Of a stretch of 14,271 nucleotides of DNA, positions 1 to 7,604 are shown piece by piece. The notes beneath the pieces are model-generated. The model saw nothing but the letters and a program-made list of their open reading frames with translations. It was not told the origin of the DNA and did no database searches. This stretch comes from Campylobacteraceae bacterium (lineage in GTDB: Bacteria; Campylobacterota; Campylobacteria; Campylobacterales; Campylobacteraceae), in the NCBI GenBank assembly GCA_031259875.1, contig JAIRKW010000012.1, forward strand, positions 1 to 14,271. Reading direction: 5' to 3'. Position 1 is the first letter of the stretch, and each line of letters starts with the position of its first letter. The translations under genes and the position numbers were made by a program.

Positions 1-63
1 TTGAAAGGAAAAACGCCTTATGAGGCTTTGGTAAATAAGCTTGCTTTAATAGATTTTGTGTAA
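1..63 (+). CDS. C-terminal end of a probable integrase-core (DDE) transposase, partial
   Basis: The first 63 bases are open in frame 1 and end in TAA at 61-63. They encode 20 residues containing GKTPYEAL near their start. A GKTP(Y)E(A/V)L motif close to the C-terminus is common in rve/integrase-core transposases such as the IS481 and IS3-like families, where it follows the last catalytic Glu. The catalytic core lies left of the window, so neither family nor intactness can be judged. The gene converges on the nudix gene with a 32-bp gap. No terminal inverted repeat is evident in that gap. It could instead be the tail of an unrelated protein, because the call rests on one short motif. Confidence 0.5.
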   Translation: MKGKTPYEALVNKLALIDFV

Positions 64-95
64 CAATTTACAAAGTATTTTAAGTAAATAAACTG

Positions 96-692
96 TCATC
101 CAAAGTTTGGAGTATCACAAAAGTTATATCTCTCAAAAAGCCACATTATCGCAAACATCGTAACACCGGTTTTTGGCTTACTCTCATCATACATAAACTT
201 TTTCGCCTGCGACATAGGCAGATAAAATGTCTCTATATGCTCGTCGTGTACACCTCCGCCGCTGTTTTTCCGCATACTCTCGTCTATTTGGGCAAAAAAC
301 AGCGTCTGTTTTGAACCCGAAAAACCAACCCCCGTATAAAAAGCAGACAGCCGCTCAAGCGCTGAGAGCGGTACATCATAACCGCATTCTTCTAATATCT
401 CTTCGCGCATAGTCTGCTCTTCACTCTCGTTTTTATCAAGTATGCCAGCGCACATTTCATAAGTAAAACCGTCGCTTTTGGAGTCATTTATATAAACAGC
501 CGGACGAAACTGTTTAACTAAAATAAGGGCTTTTTTTTCAGTATGGTAAAGAATGCAAGCAACACTATCATGTGTTTTGATACAATCCCACCTCTTTTGT
601 TTGCCTTCCTCTTCATAAAAAACACTAAATGGTTTCACATATTGAGATACTGTATTCTCCTCTATTTTCACTATCTTTATCTTGCGCCCCAT
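96..692 (-). CDS. Nudix hydrolase, UDP-/ADP-sugar pyrophosphatase-like (NUDT14-type)
   Basis: This 198-residue cytoplasmic protein probably hydrolyses a nucleoside-diphosphate sugar to NMP and sugar phosphate. The nudix box runs from about residue 83 to 105: G83, E89 and the metal-binding core EEILEECGY (97-105). Upstream, YEMCAG (78-83) and, downstream, GVGFSGSKQT (121-130) with a GGG near 145 match the UGPPase/NUDT14 branch as I know it. The box position that is normally Arg (REUxEE) is Glu97 here; the catalytic EE pair (101-102) is intact. The ATG lies 3 bp after the stop of csd3, so the two genes are probably co-transcribed and translationally coupled. Family call is firm; the exact substrate (UDP-glucose, ADP-ribose or other) is inference. 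Confidence 0.92.
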   Translation of the reverse strand: MGRKIKIVKIEENTVSQYVKPFSVFYEEEGKQKRWDCIKTHDSVACILYHTEKKALILVKQFRPAVYINDSKSDGFTYEMCAGILDKNESEEQTMREEILEECGYDVPLSALERLSAFYTGVGFSGSKQTLFFAQIDESMRKNSGGGVHDEHIETFYLPMSQAKKFMYDESKPKTGVTMFAIMWLFERYNFCDTPNFG

Positions 693-695
693 AAA

Positions 696-1880
696 TCACC
701 CTTTCTCGCGCGATATATCAACCATATATACAAAGTTTCCAAATGCCGCTGGTGAGTTTTCATTAAAACGCGCTGTTTCTATCTCACCTCGCATACTCTC
801 TATGTATTCGTTGAAATCTGTCTTCTCTTTGCCTGTAAGCGCACTTTTAGCTACCTTAATGACGCTTGATGGATTTATCGGCTGATTGTTTTTATAAAGT
901 CCAAAATGCAAATGCGGTCCCGTACTAATGCCCGTATTGCCAACATAAGCTATAAGTTCACCTTTTTTTACATATTTGCCGCTCTTGAGAGATTTAGCAA
1001 AACCGTTTAAATGAGCATAAAGCGTCATATATCCGCCTTCATGGATAATCTTCACGACTTTGCCATATCCGTTCATAGTACCGGCAAAAGTTACTTTGCC
1101 ATCGCCTGCTGTTTTAACAGGAGTATTCATAGGCGCAGCGTAGTCTATACCATAATGGGCGCGGTATTTTTGCAAAACAGGATGCCACCGTTTTGATGTA
1201 AATGGCGACGAGATTCTTGTATACTTAAGCGGTGTCATTAAAAAAAAGCCCTCTATCTCTTTGCCGTCGTTATTATAATATCTTCCTTTAGGCTCATAAT
1301 AAAATATATACTCTCTTTTTCCATTTGTATCAACCATAGCGGCTTTTATCAAAGGGTGTGCAAATTGTGAGCCAAGTCTTGTTTTTTCTTTATATAAAAT
1401 AACCAAACTAGTTCCAGCCCTTAATCTTTTAAAATCAACACTGCCTTGAAATGAGTTGACAAACTCATTCGCTAAAAGCGTATTATTTGTAAGCGCGATA
1501 ATATCCTGATATGGCGAAAACTGTAAATTAAATACAAGCTTTCTTTCGTTTTCCTGATATGCCGCAGGAGTAAATTGTACAGTATAGTTGTTATTTTTCT
1601 CTTTATATATATGTATCTGCAAATCACCGCCGCCAACAGGAATCAATATCTGTCTTATATCATCATCATTGCCGCGTAAAATATAGTATTTTGTGCCTGC
1701 ATATATCTCTGCCGCCATCTCTTTATCTTCCACATCAAGCGCATAATAGAGTGAAAACGGCAGTGAGTTTTTTTCCAAAAACATCAAAAATGTCTCACCC
1801 TTTTCCCAATAGTGCTCTTCTGCTCTTGAGCCAAAACACAAACTCATCAAAAGAGCAATAAAAAGAATAATGCGTATCAT
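696..1880 (-). CDS. csd3: M23 (LytM) zinc metallopeptidase, Csd3/HdpA-like peptidoglycan DD-carboxypeptidase/endopeptidase
   Basis: The 394-residue protein begins with a signal peptide, likely cut after SRA (about residue 20), so it acts in the periplasm. Residues 25-220 form the N-terminal regions typical of Helicobacter Csd3 (WEKGETFLMFLEKN near 25-38; RISSPF at 222-227). The M23 domain follows at about 225-340 with zinc ligands H242 and D246 (HxxxD), H290 in YAH, and H323/H325 in GPHLHFG. In H. pylori, Csd3/HdpA trims pentapeptides and cuts crosslinks, which sets helical cell shape. Length (about 400) agrees with that family. It starts ATG at 1880 with AAAAGG at 1889-1894 as ribosome site, and a TAGAAT box (1920-1925, minus strand) upstream. 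The nudix gene follows after 3 bp. Enzyme class is certain; the Csd3 orthology is strong but from recall. Confidence 0.93.
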   Translation of the reverse strand: MIRIILFIALLMSLCFGSRAEEHYWEKGETFLMFLEKNSLPFSLYYALDVEDKEMAAEIYAGTKYYILRGNDDDIRQILIPVGGGDLQIHIYKEKNNNYTVQFTPAAYQENERKLVFNLQFSPYQDIIALTNNTLLANEFVNSFQGSVDFKRLRAGTSLVILYKEKTRLGSQFAHPLIKAAMVDTNGKREYIFYYEPKGRYYNNDGKEIEGFFLMTPLKYTRISSPFTSKRWHPVLQKYRAHYGIDYAAPMNTPVKTAGDGKVTFAGTMNGYGKVVKIIHEGGYMTLYAHLNGFAKSLKSGKYVKKGELIAYVGNTGISTGPHLHFGLYKNNQPINPSSVIKVAKSALTGKEKTDFNEYIESMRGEIETARFNENSPAAFGNFVYMVDISREKG

Positions 1881-1919
1881 AATCTATGCCTTTTATTGTA
1901 AAACTTAAATAAAACAAAG

Positions 1920-1925
1920 ATTCTA
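1920..1925 (-). promoter_or_regulatory. Candidate sigma-70 -10 box for csd3-nudix
   Basis: On the minus strand these bases read TAGAAT, about 40 bp before the csd3 ATG, with a ribosome site (AAAAGG, 1889-1894) in between. No good -35 hexamer lies at the usual distance, only A/T-rich DNA, which is normal for Campylobacterota promoters. It lies back to back with the promoter at 1992-1997. Confidence 0.45.
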
Positions 1926-1991
1926 GCCTATTTTTTCTTATATTTTTATGTTACAAGTCAAACTGTTAATCTTTTTTAAAAGCAATTAGAG

Positions 1992-1997
1992 TATAAT
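1992..1997 (+). promoter_or_regulatory. Consensus -10 box (TATAAT) for the pgbA-like/glcD/yihY operon
   Basis: A perfect TATAAT sits 33 bp before the preferred TTG start at 2031, predicting transcription from about 2004. Upstream are T-runs at 1931-1936 and 1972-1977 in place of a -35 box, the pattern known for Campylobacter promoters. Transcription from here leaves almost no leader for a start at 2013, which supports the later start. Confidence 0.6.
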
Positions 1998-2030
1998 CGC
2001 TCTTAAATTTTTTTGAAAAAAGGTGCGGCT

Positions 2031-2765
2031 TTGTTTAAAAGGGTAATTGTATTCTTATTTTTAGCCACAATGTTTCTCTTCGGTGTATATGATAAACCAC
2101 TTTTTGAAGAGTATGAAACTACACTTAACACAGTAGAAAACTCCCGTGCAGTCATTGACGACTCTCCTTCAATAGTAGTAGGCTCAAGCGGTATCGTACT
2201 GTACACGTTTGAAAATCAAGAAAGTATGATAATAGCCAGAGCAACAGTTATAAGCAAAGACGGCAAACAAGCTGTTTTAGAGCTTATCCCGTTTGATTCG
2301 TTATCGCAAAATAATTTCCCAAAAATTTCCATAGAGCCAAAAGAGGGTAATATCGTTATACTAAATTATCTCTACAGACGCTCGCTTATAGTAACTCCAA
2401 ATTATGAATCATTTAAAAAAATAACAGACTTTTTTATAAATATAGAGTGGATACATCCTGATACAATAGCAGCATTTTTGGCTAAAAGATACATCCCAAA
2501 TCCCAACAGAAAACGCTTCCGCGAAATGTGTAGTATAAACATGGCAGGACTCATAGCTTTTAATATGGAGAATATGGGGTATTTTGTAGACTGTGTCTCA
2601 TTTAAAGTTGTAAAAGCTTTTAAAATGCCTATTGAGAACGAAAAAACAGTATTGCCGTTTTACAGCCGCATATCCGAACATATTGGAACTCCGCCAATCA
2701 GTTTAGGCACAAGAGAGATTACAGATTATAGTGAGTATTACAGGCATCTTTTGGAAATAAAATGA
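2031..2765 (+). CDS. PgbA N-terminal-domain protein (conserved, exported or membrane-anchored)
   Basis: The frame is open from a TTG at 2013, but the TTG at 2031 is preferred: AAGG at 2020-2023 is well spaced from it and the -10 box is at 1992-1997. From 2031 the product is 244 residues. It begins with a short basic stretch and a hydrophobic segment (VIVFLFLATMFLFGV), a signal peptide or anchor. The body resembles the N-terminal domain of the H. pylori plasminogen-binding protein PgbA, with the segments VGSSGIVLYTF, then VILNYLYRRSLIVTPN, then PFYSRIS and EITDYSEYYRHL near the end. The long charged C-terminal part of PgbA is absent, so plasminogen binding should not be assumed. It overlaps glcD by ATGA, and pgbA is also beside glcD in H. 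pylori as I recall. Function unknown. Confidence 0.85.
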   Translation: MFKRVIVFLFLATMFLFGVYDKPLFEEYETTLNTVENSRAVIDDSPSIVVGSSGIVLYTFENQESMIIARATVISKDGKQAVLELIPFDSLSQNNFPKISIEPKEGNIVILNYLYRRSLIVTPNYESFKKITDFFINIEWIHPDTIAAFLAKRYIPNPNRKRFREMCSINMAGLIAFNMENMGYFVDCVSFKVVKAFKMPIENEKTVLPFYSRISEHIGTPPISLGTREITDYSEYYRHLLEIK

Positions 2766-4144
2766 TAGATGCTCAGCATATTAAAGCCCTAAGAGATATA
2801 GTTGGCAGCGAAAATATTTACACAGACAAAGCTCACCTCATCGCATATTCATATGACGCTACAAGAAACAAATTTCAGCCTGATGCTGTTTTATTTCCGC
2901 GTGATGAAAAAGATGTAAGCGAAATTTTAAGATATTGCAACAAAGAGGGTATTATCATCGTACCAAGAGGTGCGGGAAGCGGATTTACAGGCGGGAGCTT
3001 GAGTGTCAAAGGCGGCATTATACTAGCGTTTGAAAAACACATGAATAAAATCCTTGAGATTGACATGGATAATATGGTAGCAGTAGTGCAGCCTGGCGTT
3101 ATAAATATGGAGCTGCAAAAAGCGGCTGAAGTAAAAGGGCTTTTTTATCCGCCTGACCCGGCAAGTGAAGAACACTCTACAATAGGCGGCAACGTCAGTG
3201 AAAACGCGGGCGGTATGAGAGCGGCAAAATACGGCATTACAAAAGATTATGTGATGGCTTTGCGCGCCGTATTGCCAAATGGCGATATTATAAGAGCGGG
3301 TAAGCGAACAATTAAAGATGTAGCTGGATACAATATTGCCGGCATTTTGATAGCCAGCGAAGGTACTCTTGCTGTTATCACGGAAATAACCGTAAAACTT
3401 ATCGCTAAACCCAAATTTACAAAGACCGCTTTTGGCGTTTTTCCAAGCGTACGGGATGCAATGAGTGCGGTTTATAAAACATTTTCCAAAGGTATTACTC
3501 CTGTAGCTATGGAATTTTTAGATAATCTTAGTATCCGCGCGGTTGAGGAGAGATTTCACAAAGGATTGCCAAAAGATGCGGGGGCTATTCTGATAGCCGA
3601 TGTAGACGCAGACGCGCCGAATTTGCTTGACGAGCAGATGCAAAAAATTGACGAGGTTTTTAAAGAAAACGGCTGCAATGATTTTAAGATAGCCAAAAAT
3701 GCAGATGAGGCGAAAGATTTGTGGTTTGCAAGGCGAAACTGCTCTCAAAGCATTACAATATACGGAAGCAAAAAACTTAATGAAGACATTACCGTTCCGC
3801 GCAGTAAACTGCCCGAACTACTTGAAGAGATAGAAAAAATTGCAAAAAAATACACTGTTTTAGTTCCGTGTTTTGGGCATACCGGCGATGGTAACGTCCA
3901 TGCAAACGTGATGGTAGACGGCAGCAGTAAAGAACAGGTGGAAATTGGACATAAAGCAATTGAAGAGATTTTTAAAGCGGCAATCGAACTTGGCGGTACA
4001 CTAAGCGGCGAACACGGCATAGGTATCTCAAAAGCACCTTTTATGCATCTAGCGTTCAGCGAGGCTGAGATGGAACTTTTCCGCGCCATAAAAAAAGCGT
4101 TCGACCCAAATAATATCTTAAATCCATATAAGATGGGCATATGA
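2762..4144 (+). CDS. glcD: FAD-linked oxidase, GlcD-like (glycolate oxidase / D-lactate dehydrogenase type)
   Basis: This 460-residue flavoprotein belongs to the family oxidising 2-hydroxy acids (glycolate, D-lactate, sometimes D-2-hydroxyglutarate) to 2-oxo acids. The FAD-binding PCMH domain occupies about 40-220, with PRGAGSGFTGGSL at 68-80 and PPDPASEEHSTIGGN at about 130-144. The FAD-oxidase C-terminal domain follows, with GHTGDGNVH at 372-380 and SGEHGIG at about 415-421. There is no signal peptide and no fused iron-sulfur domain, and neither glcE nor glcF is adjacent, so an electron acceptor or partner subunit must be encoded elsewhere. The ATG overlaps the stop of the PgbA-like gene by 4 bp, implying translational coupling. 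Substrate is not decided by sequence; Campylobacterota members are usually called GlcD or lactate dehydrogenase. Confidence 0.93.
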   Translation: MIDAQHIKALRDIVGSENIYTDKAHLIAYSYDATRNKFQPDAVLFPRDEKDVSEILRYCNKEGIIIVPRGAGSGFTGGSLSVKGGIILAFEKHMNKILEIDMDNMVAVVQPGVINMELQKAAEVKGLFYPPDPASEEHSTIGGNVSENAGGMRAAKYGITKDYVMALRAVLPNGDIIRAGKRTIKDVAGYNIAGILIASEGTLAVITEITVKLIAKPKFTKTAFGVFPSVRDAMSAVYKTFSKGITPVAMEFLDNLSIRAVEERFHKGLPKDAGAILIADVDADAPNLLDEQMQKIDEVFKENGCNDFKIAKNADEAKDLWFARRNCSQSITIYGSKKLNEDITVPRSKLPELLEEIEKIAKKYTVLVPCFGHTGDGNVHANVMVDGSSKEQVEIGHKAIEEIFKAAIELGGTLSGEHGIGISKAPFMHLAFSEAEMELFRAIKKAFDPNNILNPYKMGI

Positions 4145-4154
4145 TGGGTAAGTG

Positions 4155-5036
4155 ATGAAATTTTTACAAAAAATCAGAGAATTCTACGCACTGATTAATA
4201 AAATAAATGATAAAGATTTGATGACATACGCATCAAGTCTTAGCTTTCACACAATGCTTTCAACTATTCCTGTACTGCTTTTGACCTTCTCTATCGTTAC
4301 TAAACTGCCAAGTTTTGATGAACACTACAATATGATAAAAGAGTTTGTCTTCAACTCACTTTCACCGTCAAATCCGGAAATTATCTCCGAATATATAGAT
4401 AAGTTTTTAGGCAATACAACGCAAATAGGAATATTTGGTTTTGTAACTATGCTTATCGTTTCAATACTTTTTTTTAGAGATTACGAAGGTATTTTCAATA
4501 GAATTATGCACACAAATCCGCGTTCATTTTGGCATTCGCTGTCATCATATTGGACGCTTATAACGTTAGCACCCATATTGCTTGGTATCTCATTTTATCT
4601 ATCCAAAATCATACAGGAATTTTTAGAAGGATACGGCAGCAGTATAAATATTTTGGCGATATTTCCATATCTTGTTGTCTGGACGCTGTTTTTTACTATC
4701 TATATGATATCTTCAAGTGCAAAAATTACGGTAAAAGCAGGCGCAATATCGTCATTTTTGGCATCACTAATATGGTATATCTCAAAGACTTTTTTTGTAT
4801 TATACGCTACTCATAACCAAATCTATCAAACAATATACGGACCATTCAGCGTAGTACTGTTTCTATTTGTGTGGATATACATTTCGTGGATTATATTTTT
4901 ATATGGCGCCAAAGTGTGTTATCTGCTGTTAGAGAAAAAGAAAGAAACCTCCGCCCAAAATAGCCAAATGGAGCATAAAAATCCTCCTCCGCGCAGCTCC
5001 AAACGAAAGAGTAATATAAATAGCCAACAGCCATAA
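4155..5036 (+). CDS. YihY/BrkB family inner-membrane protein
   Basis: About 293 residues of the YihY/BrkB family, which was once wrongly named ribonuclease BN; the true function is unknown. About six membrane segments are visible, near residues 25-50, 92-112, 131-152, 165-187, 196-218 and 230-260. The family-typical start of the first one (DLMTYASSLSFHTMLSTIP) and KAGAISSFLASLIWYISK near the fifth are clear. The ATG at 4155 has GGG six bases before it and is preferred to the GTG at 4152; the glcD stop is only 10 bp upstream, so it is the third gene of that operon. After residue 263 comes a hydrophilic tail of about 30 residues, rich in Lys, Ser, Asn, Pro and Gln. This tail is read from DNA that also encodes the end of comEC on the other strand. 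Confidence 0.9.
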   Translation: MKFLQKIREFYALINKINDKDLMTYASSLSFHTMLSTIPVLLLTFSIVTKLPSFDEHYNMIKEFVFNSLSPSNPEIISEYIDKFLGNTTQIGIFGFVTMLIVSILFFRDYEGIFNRIMHTNPRSFWHSLSSYWTLITLAPILLGISFYLSKIIQEFLEGYGSSINILAIFPYLVVWTLFFTIYMISSSAKITVKAGAISSFLASLIWYISKTFFVLYATHNQIYQTIYGPFSVVLFLFVWIYISWIIFLYGAKVCYLLLEKKKETSAQNSQMEHKNPPPRSSKRKSNINSQQP

Positions 5037-6191
5037 AGGGGTCTTTACTTCTGTACTGTACGCTTTTAGGCTTAGAAGATTGATTATAAAATTATCAAGC
5101 ATTCCGCCCTGCCCTATCAAGTGCAAAACTGCCTCTATTGGATAAAACAGAACAAACAGTATACTCAGAGGTATACAAACAAACTGCATGATACTCAATA
5201 TGCCAAACCAGTAGTGAACCAAAGGCATCATTGCCAAAAAGAGCCAAAAGTTAATAATAACAGCGCTTTGCCAAACTTTAAATTTATCCCCAAAATGGCG
5301 TACATACACAAATATAAAAAAGACACCAAAGCAAGAGAGGATAAATCCGATATTAAAAGCCAAATGAGGAAAAAACGCTGTCAAAAGTGCGGCACATAAA
5401 AAAAGCAGTTCAAAATTGACAAGATTGACCCCGCGCCAAAGGGTCAAAAAACCTAAAACTCCCATAACATAAGAACGCAAAAATGAAGGTGTCATATCAA
5501 TCAGCCACAAATAGCCGCCAAGAAATAAAAATACAATAAGCGAAATATCCCAGCGCGCATTGCGGTACGGAAAATATCTGTTTTGAAAAAAACGGTAAGG
5601 TATGCCTAAGATAACATATAAAAGACTAAATATTATGCCTAAATGAAATCCGCTTATAGCTATTATGTGAGCAGAACCCAAAAGCTGTACGCTGTCTCTT
5701 AACTCTTTTGATATAGGAAGAGCCAAAAAAAGCGCACCGAATAACTCTTTAATGACAGCATCTTTATGCTGAGACGCTATAAGAGTGTAAATTTTATCTC
5801 TTAACGTCTGCTTATCGTTCTCATTCGCCCACACTAAAACCGACTGCGCATAAAACCTGCGCTTCAAAAAAGAGAGAAAATCAACATCTTCAGTTTTAAC
5901 GCGAAATCCAACGCGCATATTCTCTTGCAGCTCATCTTTAGCAAAATATGCTGCTGTCAAAGTGATACCGCTGTCATTTTTAACGTAAAGCCGCCTGTAA
6001 CTCCTGCCGTCTTTTGCACTAAGAGGTATGATATTAACTAAATCCCCTCTGAATGTCGCCCATTTCTGACTCTTGAACTCCAAAAAATCAGCATATTTCA
6101 AAGCGATATTGGTTAAAAGTATTACAGTTAAAACAGCTAAAACTGCCGCCATCTCAAATCTACGCCCAAACAGCGGCAGATATGGCTTCAT
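4929..6191 (-). CDS. comEC: ComEC/Rec2-family DNA uptake channel (short form)
   Basis: The protein is a 420-residue polytopic membrane protein of the ComEC/Rec2 family, which carries single-stranded DNA across the inner membrane in natural transformation. After one N-terminal membrane segment (about 13-35) and a soluble region (about 40-150), the Competence domain begins with AHIIAISGFHLGII (about 174-187), the family signature, and continues as hydrophobic helices to the C-terminus. The metallo-beta-lactamase-like domain of Bacillus or Neisseria ComEC is absent. H. pylori ComEC (ComE3) is similarly short as I recall, so this is a lineage form, not a truncation. Its ATG is 3 bp after the dnaB stop. 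Its last 36 codons overlap, on the opposite strand, the end of yihY. Confidence 0.92.
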   Translation of the reverse strand: MKPYLPLFGRRFEMAAVLAVLTVILLTNIALKYADFLEFKSQKWATFRGDLVNIIPLSAKDGRSYRRLYVKNDSGITLTAAYFAKDELQENMRVGFRVKTEDVDFLSFLKRRFYAQSVLVWANENDKQTLRDKIYTLIASQHKDAVIKELFGALFLALPISKELRDSVQLLGSAHIIAISGFHLGIIFSLLYVILGIPYRFFQNRYFPYRNARWDISLIVFLFLGGYLWLIDMTPSFLRSYVMGVLGFLTLWRGVNLVNFELLFLCAALLTAFFPHLAFNIGFILSCFGVFFIFVYVRHFGDKFKVWQSAVIINFWLFLAMMPLVHYWFGILSIMQFVCIPLSILFVLFYPIEAVLHLIGQGGMLDNFIINLLSLKAYSTEVKTPLWLLAIYITLSFGAARRRIFMLHLAILGGGFFLFL

Positions 6192-6194
6192 GGT

Positions 6195-7604
6195 TTATCC
6201 GCTTACGCTGCCCATGTCTATCCGGCTCACTATATAAGATTGCTCCGCCGCCATCTTATCTGCAAACTTCGTATAAGATTTATGAAATACAACCTCCACC
6301 GTACCAATAGGACCGTTTCTATTTTTGCCGATGATAATTTCCGCATCCTCTATTGGACGTTTAACAAAAGTGCTTTTATACTCTTTGCCGTCTCTTTTTG
6401 CTTTCTCTTCACGCTCTTTCTCTTCACGCTCTTTATAAATATCACCTCTATATACAAAAAGTATAATGTCAGCGTCTTGCTCAATCGCACCCGATTCCCT
6501 AAGGTCGCTCAACATTGGTCTTTTATCATCTCTGCTCTCAAGACTTCGGTTAAGCTGTGAAAGTGCTATTATAGGCATATCAAGTTCACGCGCCAAAAGC
6601 TTTAAGCCGCGGCTGATTTCACTTACTTCCAAATGCCGTTCTTTACCGGCACCGCCTCCTGTCATAAGCTGCAGATAATCTATAACGCAAAGCGAAATTT
6701 CAGGATGTTTCATTTTTAGTTTTCTAAGCTGAGCGCGTACTTGATGTATATTGATATTACCTTGGTCATTTACAAAAAATTTCTTTCTTGAAAACTCGTC
6801 TACAGCGTCAGAGAGCCTTGTCCATTCATCATCTTCAAGATTTCCTATTTTAAGGTTTTGGAGCGGTATAGATGTTTTTGCGCTTAACATTCTTAACATT
6901 AACTGCTCAGCCGGCATCTCTAAAGAAAATATCGCAACTCCTTTATTGCTGTCAATGCAGTGTCCTGCGATATTTAGACAAAATGCCGTTTTTCCCATAG
7001 ACGGACGTGCCGCGATAACTACAAAATCACCATTATTGAAGCCTGTCGTGAACTTGTTGAGATTGTAAAATCCCACATCAAGTCCAGTTATCATCGTATT
7101 GCCTTTGGCTTTCATCTCTTTGATATGCTCAATCGTAGCATGCGTCATCTCAGCAGCTTCTCTGAACTCCTTCTCGCCGGACTCTTGCGTAATTTTATAT
7201 AACTCTTGCTGAATAATATCAACAGCTTCGCGCGCTGGTAAATCTTTCTCTATCGCGCTGTCATTTATCATCCCCGTTAAAGTGACAAGCTCCCTTTTAA
7301 CGGCTTTATCTTTAATCTCTTCAGTGTAAGCTTTAACAGTAGTCAAAGGATTTGTAGACAATATATCAAGCATTACACTTTCGTCAAAATTTCCGTCACG
7401 GTTCAGGACTTTCTTTAAAAACTCTTCATCTATGGGCAGCTCTTCTCTTTCGCAGGTTATCATAGCTGCAAATATATTTTTATGAGCAGGCAGATAAAAA
7501 TCCGTTGGTTTCAGCCTTGCAGATACCTCTTCGAAAAGTGTCGGGTTAAATATAATAGAACTTAGAATCGAACGCTCTATATTAATATTGTGCAGATTAA
7601 CCAT
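6195..7604 (-). CDS. dnaB: Replicative DNA helicase DnaB
   Basis: The 469-residue protein is the hexameric helicase that unwinds DNA ahead of the replisome and recruits primase. The all-helical N-terminal domain covers about 5-105. The RecA-like domain has Walker A ARPSMGKTAF at 199-208, the Walker B strand LCVIDYLQLM at 305-314, the SQLNRSLE motif at 349-356 and LRESGAIEQDAD at 368-379. Between residues about 388 and 420, just before AEIIIGKNRNGP, there is a strongly charged insert longer than the matching loop of E. coli DnaB and partly built from a tandem DNA repeat. The first codons overlap the end of ispG by 8 bp, and comEC follows after 3 bp, so the three genes form one unit. No intein is present. 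Confidence 0.97.
   Translation of the reverse strand: MVNLHNINIERSILSSIIFNPTLFEEVSARLKPTDFYLPAHKNIFAAMITCEREELPIDEEFLKKVLNRDGNFDESVMLDILSTNPLTTVKAYTEEIKDKAVKRELVTLTGMINDSAIEKDLPAREAVDIIQQELYKITQESGEKEFREAAEMTHATIEHIKEMKAKGNTMITGLDVGFYNLNKFTTGFNNGDFVVIAARPSMGKTAFCLNIAGHCIDSNKGVAIFSLEMPAEQLMLRMLSAKTSIPLQNLKIGNLEDDEWTRLSDAVDEFSRKKFFVNDQGNINIHQVRAQLRKLKMKHPEISLCVIDYLQLMTGGGAGKERHLEVSEISRGLKLLARELDMPIIALSQLNRSLESRDDKRPMLSDLRESGAIEQDADIILFVYRGDIYKEREEKEREEKAKRDGKEYKSTFVKRPIEDAEIIIGKNRNGPIGTVEVVFHKSYTKFADKMAAEQSYIVSRIDMGSVSG
6401..6434 (-). repeat. 15-bp tandem repeat (2.3 exact copies) inside dnaB
   Basis: From 6401 to 6434 the sequence repeats exactly with a period of 15 bases (CTTTCTCTTCACGCT twice, then CTTT). 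On the coding strand it gives two EREEK units in a row in the charged insert of DnaB (about residues 391-401). Because the unit is a multiple of three, copy-number changes would keep the frame. Confidence 0.9.

Noticed and set aside
65..89. Hairpin ATTTAC...GTAAAT between the transposase end and the nudix gene as a bidirectional terminator
   Set aside because: The stem is only six A/T-rich pairs, without GC pairs beyond one, and lacks a proper T-run on either strand.
3745..4140. 131-codon open frame antisense to glcD
   Set aside because: It lies wholly inside glcD on the opposite strand, and glcD carries clear catalytic motifs there. The frame shows no recognisable domain and is a codon-bias shadow.
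4929..6191. comEC as a truncated pseudogene because it lacks the beta-lactamase-like domain
   Set aside because: The short form is normal in Helicobacter and relatives as I know them, and the frame is intact from a coupled start to its stop.
6751..7068. 105-codon open frame antisense to dnaB
   Set aside because: It covers the Walker A region of DnaB on the other strand and has low-complexity Ser/Leu composition typical of antisense reading.
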